Source of the DNA: Isoetes taiwanensis | Lineage: Eukaryota; Streptophyta; Lycopodiopsida; Isoetales; Isoetaceae | NCBI GenBank assembly: GCA_021234155.1 | Contig: JAJEKV010000002.1 | Span: 35,818,128-35,882,127 of the forward strand | DNA: 64,000 nt | Direction of reading: 5' to 3' | In this document: positions 46,831-56,560 of the stretch, one piece after another | How the letters are laid out: each line of letters opens with the position of its first letter | How positions within the stretch are numbered: position 1 is the first letter of the stretch | Translations under genes and position numbers: made by a program | The notes under the pieces: model-generated | What the model was told of the DNA's origin: nothing | What the model saw: only the letters and a program-made list of their open reading frames with translations | Databases searched by the model: none

Positions 46831-48060
46831 CTAGCTGGTGAGACAGGGGATCCAATTCCCTAGATGTTGTTTGTGAATAGCTCTGATTTGTTATACCATT
46901 ACTAGTTACCTGATATATATTATATGTACATTAGATTGTTCGTTATCTGTTAAAACATTGACAGATTTGTGATAGCTTTGTTTCACTAATTTTTTCTTAA
47001 AAAATAGTGTAATACACTAGCAGATTTAGCAAAGTTGGACGGAATTTGTGGCTCTGGCTTCTTGACAGATTTGTAGCAGACTTGCTGAGGGGACTTAAAT
47101 CCCCATGATGCATTTGATCTGAGATTCTAAATCTGTTGCAGATGAGATAGTCTGGGTTTCCAAATTAGTCAGTATGTTTGTAGTTGTACGCCTATACAAC
47201 AAATAGAATAGAATATTTTTCAACGCCCATGAAGACCAACACAATGGGCTAGTATAACCATTATTGCTAAGATTAAAAAACCCATGCTTCAAAATGTTCC
47301 CAGGGAAATCATGTTTGCGGTAATGAGGATACTAAACAGTCAGTAATAAATAAGTTGGTGCAAAGAAGATCATGATGATTGCTGATGGCTCAGCAATTGA
47401 AGATGCAAGTTGGTACAAAAGACTAGGTCAAATGCAATAGTTTATGGTTGAGTGGCTCCTAGCCCATATCCTAATCTAGTATATGCCATGAAATATGCGT
47501 TCATCCAATGGATGAAATGCAGCTAGACAGAGGTGCAACGATGTTTATCTTTATTAATATTAAAGAGATTTTGAGTGCATCAACTTTCATTGTGAACTAT
47601 TGATGTAGATAGATGGTTAGGATTAGTTAATTCAAAAGGATTTTTTTTTAGAACGTGAAGATAACTGAATAGCATTGCAATTGGGGCATTTTGAGGTGCC
47701 TCTATTGCCTTCTTGGACGATTCATGATTGTAGACTACTGCCAAAACATCTCGCTTCAATCTAAGAATGCTTCTATCCAAAGAATCTAAGTCGTATTTAA
47801 TTAAAGTGGGACTCATTCCATTCCCACTTTTTTTCGGAACCCTGTTAATTTACACGAAAAGGAGCACCCCGACCCGAAACTATCCTCAATTCGAATTTTT
47901 GTTTGTTATTGTGCATCCAAGCTTTCTTCCAGTTTTCCTTGGATAGCGAGTCGAGAACAAGAACAATGCATTGAAAACAAAGGAAATTCATTAAAGATTG
48001 AAACCAAAGCTCTAATTGAAAAAGAATTTTTATTAATAAATTGAATAGGTACAATGTATT
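46831..48060. other. AT-rich intergenic DNA
   Basis: Apart from the LINE tail at 47215-47345, nothing recognisable. An A/T-rich tract lies at 47640-47650. Confidence 0.45.
47215..47345 (-). mobile_element. LINE 3' tail fragment
   Basis: It resembles the tails at 24087-24235 and 44475-44620 (CAACGCCCATGAAGACCAA, AATGGGCTAGTATAACC, AGATTAAAAAACCC, then ATGAGGATACTAAACAG). It shows the same orientation but has no readable coding part. Confidence 0.5.
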
Positions 48061-48569
48061 TTACATGGGACGCAGAGACCATGGCGGTCTTGCTGTCACT
48101 ACAGTTACATCATCGTGGTAGGTGGTCCACCTTAGGGGATTAACTTGCGGTGCTTCTTCACGCCGACTGTAAGCCTTGGGGGCAACCTGTAGAGTGTGGA
48201 ATGCCTCACGTGGAGGTGCCTCTAGAGCCACCGGCTGACCTGTCCACCCGACTTCTCCACTCTCCTCCCGCAGCTTTTCATCGAATATGCTCCTTCCCCA
48301 ACCTCCGTGGATGTTATGCAATGCTTGCAAGATGCTTTGAGCTTTTTGGACTGTCTCTAATTTCTTCTCCTCTTCTTTATCCCGAGCGTGTGCATGGCGT
48401 CTGCATTCACGAGCAACCTTATCCCAAAGGCCGGGCAAGAGTGTAGCGTGAGCGGGATCTGTGCCAGAACGGTATCTCTTCCGCCTTGAGCGGGATCTGT
48501 GCCGCCTGGTGCGGTCTCTGTGATGCCTGAACGGGATCTGTGCTGGTATCGGATCTGTGCCTGAACCAC
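48061..48569 (-). CDS. terminal exon of an RS-rich protein, unknown
   Basis: A minus-strand exon opens after a good acceptor (CTTGCTCCAG|GTGGTTC at 48569) and reads ~169 codons to TAA at 48061. The first part is Arg/Ser/His-rich (RHHRDRTRRHRSRSRRKRYR), like SR-type RNA-binding proteins. Then follow LLPGLWDKVARECRRHAHAR, a charged helix (KEEEKKLETVQKAQSILQAL) and RSIFDEKLREESGE. No ATG starts it, so an upstream exon is needed and is not identified. Palindrome 1 of the CTCGACTCGCGAGTCGAG family lies 209 bp upstream. Whether it belongs with the HAD-like piece is unknown. Confidence 0.4.
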
Positions 48570-48902
48570 CTGGAGCAAGGAGAGTCTATGATTAACAATT
48601 ACGGTGCCATTAGTCAAAACGAAGAAAAGAATGGAGAAATCAAATTACAATAGAGAACATTCATTCCATATGTACAACCAGGAAACCCAATGTACAACCA
48701 TTATCATAATAGATTATGGCTGCATCCAGTCACACAAACAAACATACAAATGGTTTCATCAACAGGACAAGCATGCCTTTCTCGACTCGCGAGTCGAGAA
48801 AGCCAGCGAAAACTCAATATACATGTATATTCATTACAAAACATAGTACATTTCTTCACGTTTCTTTACAATATTCACACAATGACTATCTGAAAGCAGA
48901 GG

Positions 48903-49614
48903 TCACTCTTCTTGATCACCAAAATATTTGTCGTCCATAGCTTTCATGATCGCGCGGCTCTCTGGATCGGGTTCCTTGAGGCTCGGATAGTTCACAATCA
49001 CATCGGCCACAAGAATGGCAAAGAGGGATTCCGCCAAGACAGGACAAAGTCCGAAAGACAGCCACCTATCCGTCTCATACTCTTCTGGTCGATAAGTCTT
49101 AGCAATGATTGTATTTTGCGAGTTATGATAGCACTTGTAGGCGGAGTCGTCTATGATCAGCGTGTTGTGTTTGCCATAGTCTGGGAATTGTTCATAAACC
49201 CTGTCCAGCCTTTTCACCATAATATGCTTCCCCTTTGTGATGGCTGAATCAAGATCTGACACATGCTCGACCCTTTCGCTTCCCCAAACAAACTTGAACT
49301 TCAAAACTGGAAGGCCAAGAACACCAAGAACATTGACAATATTTTTCTTTGCCATACAATATGGCCACTTCGAATCCCCGTTCCAGGCACCATTCAACAA
49401 TTTCCTTTGCTCTAGGCCTCGGATACACGATTTTATGCTCCATTTTCGTCGGGATCTGCGAGGTGTTAAGCTCAGGGACGTCTTTATCGTGGTCTACTGC
49501 AGCTAAAACTCCATTGACGTCAAATATTACAAGCTTGGTGGGAGCAAATTGGATCCCGCTTGGAGTTTGGCTCGACCATATTTCGGTTCGTCGGGATCCA
49601 TATCGCGGGATCAT
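48903..49614 (-). pseudogene. FCP1-like HAD phosphatase, one frameshift
   Basis: The ATG at 49614 is preceded by an in-frame stop. The first frame carries LVIFDVNGVL (HAD motif I region) and VYPRPRAKEIVEWCLERGFE. After a frameshift near 49355 the second frame carries KKNIVNVLGVLGLP, KFKFVWGSERV, VKRLDRVYEQFPDYGKHN and LIIDDSAYKCYHN (motif III/IV-like), ending FGDQEE. Together they match the FCP1/SCP or NLI-interacting-factor-like phosphatase fold over ~230 residues. Classical members have DxDx(T/V); here the second Asp is Asn (DVNG), as in some plant relatives. The family dephosphorylates proteins such as the polymerase II tail, but activity here is uncertain. The frameshift may be real or a sequence error. 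Confidence 0.7.
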
Positions 49615-49795
49615 TAATTTTTCAGTCCTTTAACGGGCCCGTCCGTTGATTGTTGTTGATTGTCTTTGGGGTGTACAGTGTCCTCGAGACGTGAACCGCC
49701 AGATAGGAAACGAGTTTTCTCGACTCGCGAGTCGAGAATGGAAAGGTTTCTCGCCTCGCGAGTCGAGAAACACAGACAGAGCAAAGTGAACTCAC

Positions 49796-51421
49796 CTCAA
49801 TTTCAGATTCTCAAGAATTTGTTCCGCAAAGATTCGGTCTAAACCTTCGAGATTCTCGTCTTCGTCATGTTTCTCTCCCTCGCTCTCAGGTTTGTCTTCG
49901 TCATCATCGTCCTTCTTGCTTCCATTTGTCTTCCTCCCTTTGAAATGCTCATGAAGCGCATCCGGTATGACCGAATGGTTTCAACCATGTCCTTATTTCC
50001 AACCACGGATATAGGTTTCATTCCATACAAAGATAGCCCCCCGAGAGAACATGCCATTCATGTACCACTTTCGATACAATTTGATCTTCCTCGACCAAGC
50101 CGGTTATGAAGTACTTGATAACCCTTGGCCGATAGGAATTCTATGTATAGGGCCCATGCCGCGCACCATCATTGCCGACTTTGTCCATCGATGGCACATC
50201 CTCCATAAATCTGCCGCCCTTCCAAAGTGTTCCATCCGCTCTTGAGAAATCATGAACCCGTCGAGATAATGATGTTCGCTAGACCACCACTTGTCCAGTC
50301 TACATGTACCGATCTTGAAACCAAAACCAAAACTATATTGGCAAAGCTTGGTGCCTTCGGCAAGCCAAGTCTACACTCATGTTCAAGCTCAGATATGGAG
50401 TACAAGATCTTGTTGGTGAAGTTAATATCACCGCCCATTGGGAGACAAGCAGGTTGTCCGATTGCCCCGGATGCAAAAGACAAGGAAACCGAAAGTATCC
50501 AGTCGGTCATGTCCGATTAACGCCTTGTACCACTGCTCTATGTCAGCTTTCTCATAAAAAAGGGTGGGGTCTTCAATCATATTGATGGCAAATAGTGCCA
50601 CGGGCCCAGTGCCGAGTTCCAGACCACCAAATCCCTTGTGTCCCAATGTTACCAGGAATGGGGGGGAGCTATCATCGGCCTTAAATGGGACCACCCCGAA
50701 TCCAAGCTTCCTCTTCAGAATTGCCATAGCACGTTCAGGGAAGGCAAGGGTTTTGACGTTACGCTTTAGCTTGGTGTTGATGTAGGGTTGACATAGACGG
50801 TTCAATTCCTTCATGTCTTCCTCATCAAGGGCAGCCTTTTCCTTGTAATAATCAAAGTCATGGTATTCATTGGAAGCAACATTGCAGAACTCTGTGATGC
50901 CTTCTTCCAACGCACGCCGTCTCTTTAGGACTGTGGCATAATCCTTTGCATCCTGCATTTTTGAGCTTCTACTTTTCCTTAGCAGTATTGTTCCATCCAG
51001 AATTCTGCCCTGTAGATCAAGCGTTTCCTTGTCGGTCAGTCCCTATATCCTTTTCATAAATTGCCTGTCGAACAACTTTGGGTCCGGCTTGCATGGAAAT
51101 TCCCCATTGCTGTCCTTCAGCTTGCCTCTTGTCCATTGAGCCCATACCTCGGTCCATTTCTCCCAGACCGCCTCAGTGCTAAGTATGAGGTCATATTGGT
51201 CTGAGAGAGACTCCATGCCCTTTCTTGGTGTTCTCTTCTTCTTTTCCTCTTCATCCTCCCCCTCTTCATCTTCCTGGCCTTCCAGCAGAACATATCTGCA
51301 TAGTTTCTCAAAGGTCTTCCACTTATCCGAGGGAGCCCTGTTTCCTTTAGGATGCTGAGAGTGAGGACAACCCAATGCTTTCCACTGTTGCCGAGCGTGT
51401 ATGATCTGGTCAGGATACGGG
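49796..51421 (-). pseudogene. unknown acidic protein, stop and frameshift
   Basis: A coding stretch opens after an acceptor (GAATGCAG| at 51422) and reads QWKALGCPHSQHPKGNRAPS, EGQEDEEGEDEEEKKKRTPR and STEAVWEKWTEVWAQWTRGK. It crosses one TAG (51043) in the same frame and continues with MQDAKDYATVLKRRRALEEG, MKELNRLCQPYINTKLKRNV and LVTLGHKGFGGLELGTGPVA. A frameshift near 50500 leads to GGDINFTNKILYSISELEHE. The final part, GSKKDDDDEDKPESEGEKHD and DRIFAEQILENLKL, ends at a perfect donor TTGAG|GTGAGT (49796). I recognise no family. It looks like a multi-exon gene in early decay. Confidence 0.5.
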
Positions 51422-51429
51422 CTGCATTC

Positions 51430-52330
51430 AGTAAATGTCCCAATGTTAGAGCTTGAAAGTATCTACTAACACCCGAAGTAAACACTAAATAGGAGGATGC
51501 AGGGGGTTTCTCGACTTCATGAAGTCGAGAATACCCACAAGGAGAGGAGAAAACATAGGAGAGTCCAAGCCAGAGCGAAAGCATCGCGCATTCCCAAATC
51601 TTTGCTTTCACGCCTCTTCGAACGATGCAACTTAGGATATAAACTAAGCGACATTGGCCGAAGAGGCGGGGAAAGAAAGACTGGGAAGGCTCGATGCTTT
51701 TGCTCTTCAGCCATTAGTCTCCAGTGTTCTCTCCATTGCCCTGGGGTTTCTCGACTCGCGAGTCGAGAAAGTGAGAGGAGCACAAGGAGAAGATTCAAGG
51801 GACTTTCTCGACTCGCGAGTCGAGAATACCCTCGGGAGAGGAGAGAACATGGTGCGAGAGTGAAGGCCAGACTGAAAGTACCGCTCATTCCCAAATCCTT
51901 TCTTGCCGCGCCTCTTCGAACGATGCAACTTAGAATAGAAACTAAGCGACATTGCCCAAAGAGGCCGAGGAAGAAAGGATGGGAAGGCTCGATGCTTTCA
52001 GTCGTCGACCATTAATCTCGAATGTTCTTTACTGCCCCGGGGTTTCTCGACTCGCGAATCGAGAAAGTCCCTTGAATGTTTACTTTTCTCTTATTTCTAT
52101 GCGTTTTCTCGACTCGCGAGTCGAGAAAGCTCCGCATCCTTTGACTTTTTTCGTGTTCCCCACGGCTTTTTCGACTCGCGAGTCGAAATCCCCAATGAAA
52201 AACGAAAATGATAGGATGCTAGGGCTTTCTCGACTCGCGAGTCGAGAAACCGCCGAATCAGAGAGTTCTTTACCTTATGTAGGCGGGCACTCGCCGCTAT
52301 TGTGTTACAGCGATGGCTAATCTTTGCCGC
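51430..52330. other. palindrome-rich non-coding spacer
   Basis: Holds seven palindromes of the CTCGACTCGCGAGTCGAG family. Two ~300-bp segments (about 51540-51770 and 51830-52065) are diverged duplicates: both contain CATTCCCAAATC and CCTCTTCGAACGATGCAACTT. It lies between coding pieces of the same strand and could be an intron, or intergenic DNA. Confidence 0.65.
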
Positions 52331-52625
52331 CAGCTTCGGTTCTTTGGCGTCTCCGGCCAAGAACTTCTGGCAGCTCTGGCATATCTATCCTTGATCCTTT
52401 GCGGCACCTCCTTCTCCGTCTACAATACTTGAGCTGCCCTCACCGAATCTTTGGCCGCCTACTACCCGAACCCGGATGTCTTTTTCCTTCGTGTCTTCCT
52501 CGGACTTCGACTTCCAAATGAACAACTCACCGGGTCGATTTCTTTGAAAGGTATGACATCCGCAGCATTGGATCTGCAACGGATGTCGCACCATCGGGTT
52601 CGAAATCTCCAAATGTGTCTTTGGA
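52331..52625 (-). CDS. coding-like stretch, unknown
   Basis: Minus-strand sequence next to the 3' end of the 334-residue gene, in another frame: NPMVRHPLQIQCCGCHTFQR, RPGELFIWKSKSEEDTKEKD, and later DRYARAARSSWPETPKNRSW in a third frame. The CCGC could be part of a zinc-binding site. Either a further exon of the gene at 52626-53692 or a fragment; frames do not join cleanly. Confidence 0.3.
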
Positions 52626-53692
52626 TTAAATTCCCCAATGGTTGAACAAGGCGGCATCTCCGTTAACAAACAGCGCCTCGATGTCCAACAACAGCTTGTG
52701 TGCTATTCCCAACGGATAATACTGAGCCAGCCGCTCCATTTTCTGTGCCCCTCTCTGTGAAATCCTGATCTGCTCATCTGGATCCATTAATTGGGAGTCG
52801 ACCATATCTTCGTCTGCTTCATCATCTGATTCCTCCCGTGTGGTGTCATCTCCTCCATCTGTGGTCTTGTCCGGACTTTTTTCTTTATGAACCACTACTT
52901 CCCTCCCCACTGCCGAGTGTTGTAGAGTCTTCAGAACACTGGAGGTGAAGCTCCCCGTGTTGAACAGTTTTTCCCTCACTCTGGAAATCTCCATTCCAAG
53001 CTCCCTGGATGTTAGGGTCCCGGCCTCCTTCATCCTTTCCAGATCCTTCCACCCAAGGTTCTGACAGTTTAAAGGCGCCGGCCTTTTGTCGGTGCCCTTC
53101 AACTTGCTCATTGAAGAGTGAGAATAATTTGAAACTGATAATTTCTTCGTGTGGTAGAACTTACTCTTCTGGCAGTCTTCCACAAACATTGATAGATGCT
53201 TCGAATCTGGCGCAGACGGAGAGCACAACACCGACCTTCTTGTACTTGTCTCCGGAGCTCTTCTTATCCCTTTGGTGGAGAAACGGATCTTTCTCCTTCC
53301 CACTTGTTGATACCTCGGCATACCACCAAGAATCTGCTGGTGTGTCAAGAAGCTCTGTCTCAATCCCTCGATGACGAAGAACGGAGTTCGGCCAGTGATC
53401 ACTAGTGAGTCCTCGGTGAATGCTGCAAGACCAAAGGATGGATCAGTAAAGGTATTCCGACCAAAGAAAAACCTCACATCTCACCTGGAGCGCCTGTCTT
53501 TCTCTTCTTGCTGCCGCTAGAACCAGCTTCCGCTCCGGCGCCTCGCTTCTTGGACGGCGTCATGTTTGTATGCCCCCACATCTTCTTGCTGCTCGAACCC
53601 TTCTGTAAATTAAGCTTCCTCCGCGCCTTGGAGGTTTTAGGACTGCACGTAATAAAGGTCGGGCGTGTTCTTAATTTTGAATTTAAGGACAT
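52626..53692 (-). CDS. unknown two-exon protein, 334 residues
   Basis: Exon 1 is 53692-53485 (ATG in ATTGTATGTCC) and exon 2 is 53422-52626. The 62-bp intron has GCTCCAG|GTGAGA and GTCTTGCAG|CATTC borders, and the split codon restores the frame. The N-terminus is basic (KTSKARRKLNLQKGSSSKKM, SSGSKKRKTGAP), likely nuclear. The middle reads DSLVITGRTPFFVIEGLRQS and SKFYHTKKLSVSNYSHSSMS. Then come a helical segment (KDLERMKEAGTLTSRELGME), an acidic stretch (TREESDDEADEDMVDSQLMD) and a C-terminal QRGAQKMERLAQYYPLGIAH. No family recognised. Clean splicing and open frame argue it is a real gene. Confidence 0.6.
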
Positions 53693-54487
53693 ACAATCAT
53701 TTAAGAAAAAAAGCGGGCTAAGGGTACAGCACGGTCGGCTTTAGCCCGCCCAAACACCATTTCGAAATTGAATCACATCCAGGGACTTAGTGAGCGCAGT
53801 GTGGCTTATCTTCACTGCGGCATTGGCGACTTAGAGTTGGGAGGCGAGCATCGACTGTAAGCGACTTCCGGAATGGCGCCACGACGCGGTAAGCTCCTCA
53901 CAGCGCCTTGCTCTGTGTATTTTTTCTTACCGCGCGTCTTATTGCAAGTAGTTGATTTGATCGATGAGCACGGAGCTAAGGTAGCAAGCGGAGAGGAGCT
54001 GCATTAACACCGAATGCTACATTGCAGCGCCATGGAACGGGATACACGAAATTGCATTGATACAAGTATTAGATCTTAATGCACTCTTGATGAGACCGGC
54101 GTAAGAAGCAAAGACTCTCGGTGAGGTCATGGGATCTGTCATACAATGGCCCAAGGAATTACTGCGTGAAGAGGTGAGTTTCAGAGATGCCTGTGTTATT
54201 TTGCGTGTAGAACATGCCGTCTGTGTTTAGATCATGGAACTGCTCATAAGCTCGACAGATTTATTGTTTCCTTGTCCAGCATTTTTCAGCTTCGAGAGAT
54301 GATTTACTCTCTGGGTTGAGAGATGCCCTGAAGACGAAAACAATGGATCGAGGGTTAACGTGAAACGAGCCCGTTTTTAGGTGTGTTTTTTCTTGGAATG
54401 TTTTCTTCGAATGTTGTATATAGATCAGGCTAGGTCTAAGGCCCTGGAGATGTGGTTCAAATGCATCCTCCTGTGGTTAGTCGGAGA
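53693..54487. other. region upstream of the 334-residue gene
   Basis: The promoter side of the minus-strand gene. GC-richer than average at 53790-53960, with no palindrome of the main family. No gene recognised. Confidence 0.45.
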
Positions 54488-55725
54488 GGCCTCCACCCTC
54501 TCGGAACCACTCCTCTTCGCAATATTCGAGGAATGTGGTTCGAAGGAGAGTGGCTCAGACAGGCTAGAGGCACTTGGGACTAAAAACAGGAAAATACAAA
54601 CAGGAGTGCTTAGTTGTAGAGGCCTGTGCTACGTCCCAAAGGCCTGCAGACAGTCAGGGCCACTTCCCTTCGCAATATTCGAGGAATATAGTTTGAAGGA
54701 GAGTGGCTGAGACTGTCTGCAGGCACCTGGAGAATGCACGGGAGCGGGCATTGCTATGTGGGAGCGGGCTAAGGGATTCTTGACTTGCGAGTCGAGAATG
54801 CAAGTGCTGGCTGGTTTAAGGCATTCCCGACTCGCGAGTTGAGAATGCAGATAGCAAGCTCTGTGGTTTCCCTGTGGTTAGTTGTAGAGGCCTCCACCCA
54901 GTCCGAGCCCCTTCCCTTCGCAATATTCGACGAAGATGGTTCGAAGGAGAGTGGCTCGACTGGGTGGAGGCCATCTACCTCATACACGAGAGAATTGGTC
55001 GGTTACGGATTCTCGACTTGCGAGTCGAGAAAGGCCTGTGTTGGCTTCCTGTCTGCATTCTCGACTCGCAAGTCGAGAATGCCTTAAGCCATCGACAACT
55101 CCAGATAGTACACATGGAGTGCTGGCTGGTTTACGGCATTCTCGACTCGCAAGTCGAGAATGCAGACAGCAAGCTCTGTGGTTTCCTTGTGGTTACTTGT
55201 AGAGGCCTCCACCCAGTCCGAGCCCCTCCCCTTTGCAATATTCGACGAAGATGGTTCGAAGGAGAGTGGCTCTGACTGGGTGGAGGCCACTGCGACCATA
55301 CACAGGAGAATTGGCTGGCTAAGGGATTCTCGACTTGCGAGTCGAGAATGCAAGTGTTGGCTTCCTGTCTGCATTCTCGACTCGCAAGTCGAGAATGCCT
55401 TAGCCATCGAGAACTCCAGATAGTACACATGGAGTGCTGGCTGGATAAGGCATTCTCGACTCGCGAGCCGAGAATGCAGACAGCAAGCTCTGTGGTTTCC
55501 CTGTGGTTAGTTGTAGAGGCCTCCACCCAGTCCGAGCCCATCCCCTTCGCAATATTCGACGAAGATGGTTCGAAGGAGACGGTCTCTGACTGGGTAGAGG
55601 CCACTGCGACCATACACAGGAGAATTGGCTTGCTAGGAGTTGGCCTGCAGACAGTCAAAACCACTTCCCTTCGCAATATCCGAGCAAGATAGTTTGAAGG
55701 AGAGTGGTTAAGACTGTCTGCAGGC
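54488..55725. repeat. six ~84-bp hairpins with covarying arms
   Basis: Inverted repeats at 54488-54571, 54642-54724, 54889-54972, 55203-55288, 55518-55602 and 55643-55725. All share an inner CTTCGCAATATTCG loop region, and flanking AGTTGTAGAGGCC-like DNA is common. The outer arms differ: three have GGCCTCCACCCAGTC with GACTGGGTGGAGGCC (one with a single mismatch), two have GCCTGCAGACAGTC with GACTGTCTGCAGGC. Thus both arms changed together. The first copy is less well paired. Confidence 0.9.
54821..55640. repeat. ~315-bp tandem repeat
   Basis: Units begin at 54821, 55136 and 55450, the third incomplete. Each holds an 84-bp hairpin and one to three CpG palindromes. Units share GCAAGCTCTGTGGTTTCC and TGTTGGCTTCCTGTCTGC. 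Local amplification explains part of the copy number of both elements. Confidence 0.85.
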
Positions 55726-55979
55726 ACCTGTAGAATGCACTAGAGCCGGCACTGGTGTGTGTGAGATTAGCGGGTGTTGTCGACAGGTTAGAGGCATTGG
55801 CTAGGAATGACATTCTCAACTCGCGAGTAGGGAATCCCTCAACCAGCCAACAATCCAGAGTGTACATTCCCTGTTCTCGCCTCGCGAGTCGAGACATTCT
55901 CGACTCGCGAGTCGAGAATAAGGCCTGTACTTTCTGAATTGTTGGCAAGCTGAGGGATTCCCGACTCGCCAGTCGAGAA

Positions 55980-56560
55980 AGCCGGGTTTCTTTCTGCACC
56001 TCTCCTGCAAAGGAGGATATGTTGTGAGTGAAATTTTCAAACTGTATGGCAATTCCTATTTTAAGTTTCTGTAAAGCAATTTCATGCATAGTTCTGTTCT
56101 TTTATGAATCATAGACAGTTCTCTTACTGTTATGCAATACTTTTCTTCCTATCTCTCAGGATTCCTAAGTTGGGTGCTTGCCACTACTATTAGCATCTAA
56201 GAACACTGATTCCTGTTCAAAACACAAGAAACTAAACAGTAACTAAACACAAGAAAGCACAAACAGAAAGCAAATCAAAAGGAAAGCAGTGAACCAGCTT
56301 TGAAACAGCAGACAAATGAGAAAATATTAAGAAAAAAAAATACCTGGTAGATTTGTTGGATGAGGAGGAAGCTGCAGAGTTCGATTCCATTTTGCTACAG
56401 GCGTTTGCAAAGCGAGAGTAAGGATTTGTCGGGCTGGAAAATGTATCAGGGTATATAAAGAGGCTCTAAAAAAATAATAGGAGCAGCACAGTAGTAAAGG
56501 AATAGCAAAAAAACAATATACAAGCAGTATAAGAATATCAAAACTTACAGAACAGGTTTC
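55980..56560. other. AT-rich DNA
   Basis: Besides the small candidate exon, no gene. A-rich tracts at 56220-56340. Confidence 0.45.
56344..56390 (-). CDS. possible first exon, unknown
   Basis: An ATG in good context (CAAAATGGAATCG) at 56390 reads MESNSAASSSSNKSTR and ends at a donor ACCAG|GTATTT. A candidate acceptor (CCTTTGCAG|GAGAGG) lies near 56007, leading into palindrome-bearing DNA. Too short to identify. Confidence 0.3.

Larger units (their letters stand above)
48778..55979. repeat. 22-copy CpG palindrome family (core CTCGACTCGCGAGTCGAG)
   Basis: Copies, usually a 22-28-bp palindrome extending the core by TTT/AAA or GCATT/AATGC, centre on: 48789, 49727, 49758, 51519, 51758, 51815, 52054, 52116, 52178, 52237, 54787, 54834, 55020, 55068, 55149, 55337, 55384, 55463, 55823, 55884, 55907 and 55968. 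Many are perfect: those at 48789, 49727, 51519, 51758, 51815, 52116, 52178, 52237 and 55907. None falls inside a supported coding exon. One copy has a different but still self-complementary centre. The palindrome has no stop codon in any frame, so it creates false open frames. Confidence 0.95.

Noticed and set aside
48778-55979. CRISPR-like appearance: short palindromic repeats with variable spacers
   Set aside because: Spacers range from about 1 bp to over 2 kb, repeats vary, no cas genes exist and the DNA is eukaryotic.
54785-56089. Open frames with repeated FSTRESR- or SRLASRE-like peptides
   Set aside because: The palindrome lacks stops in all frames and creates these peptides on both strands. 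They are artefacts of the repeat.
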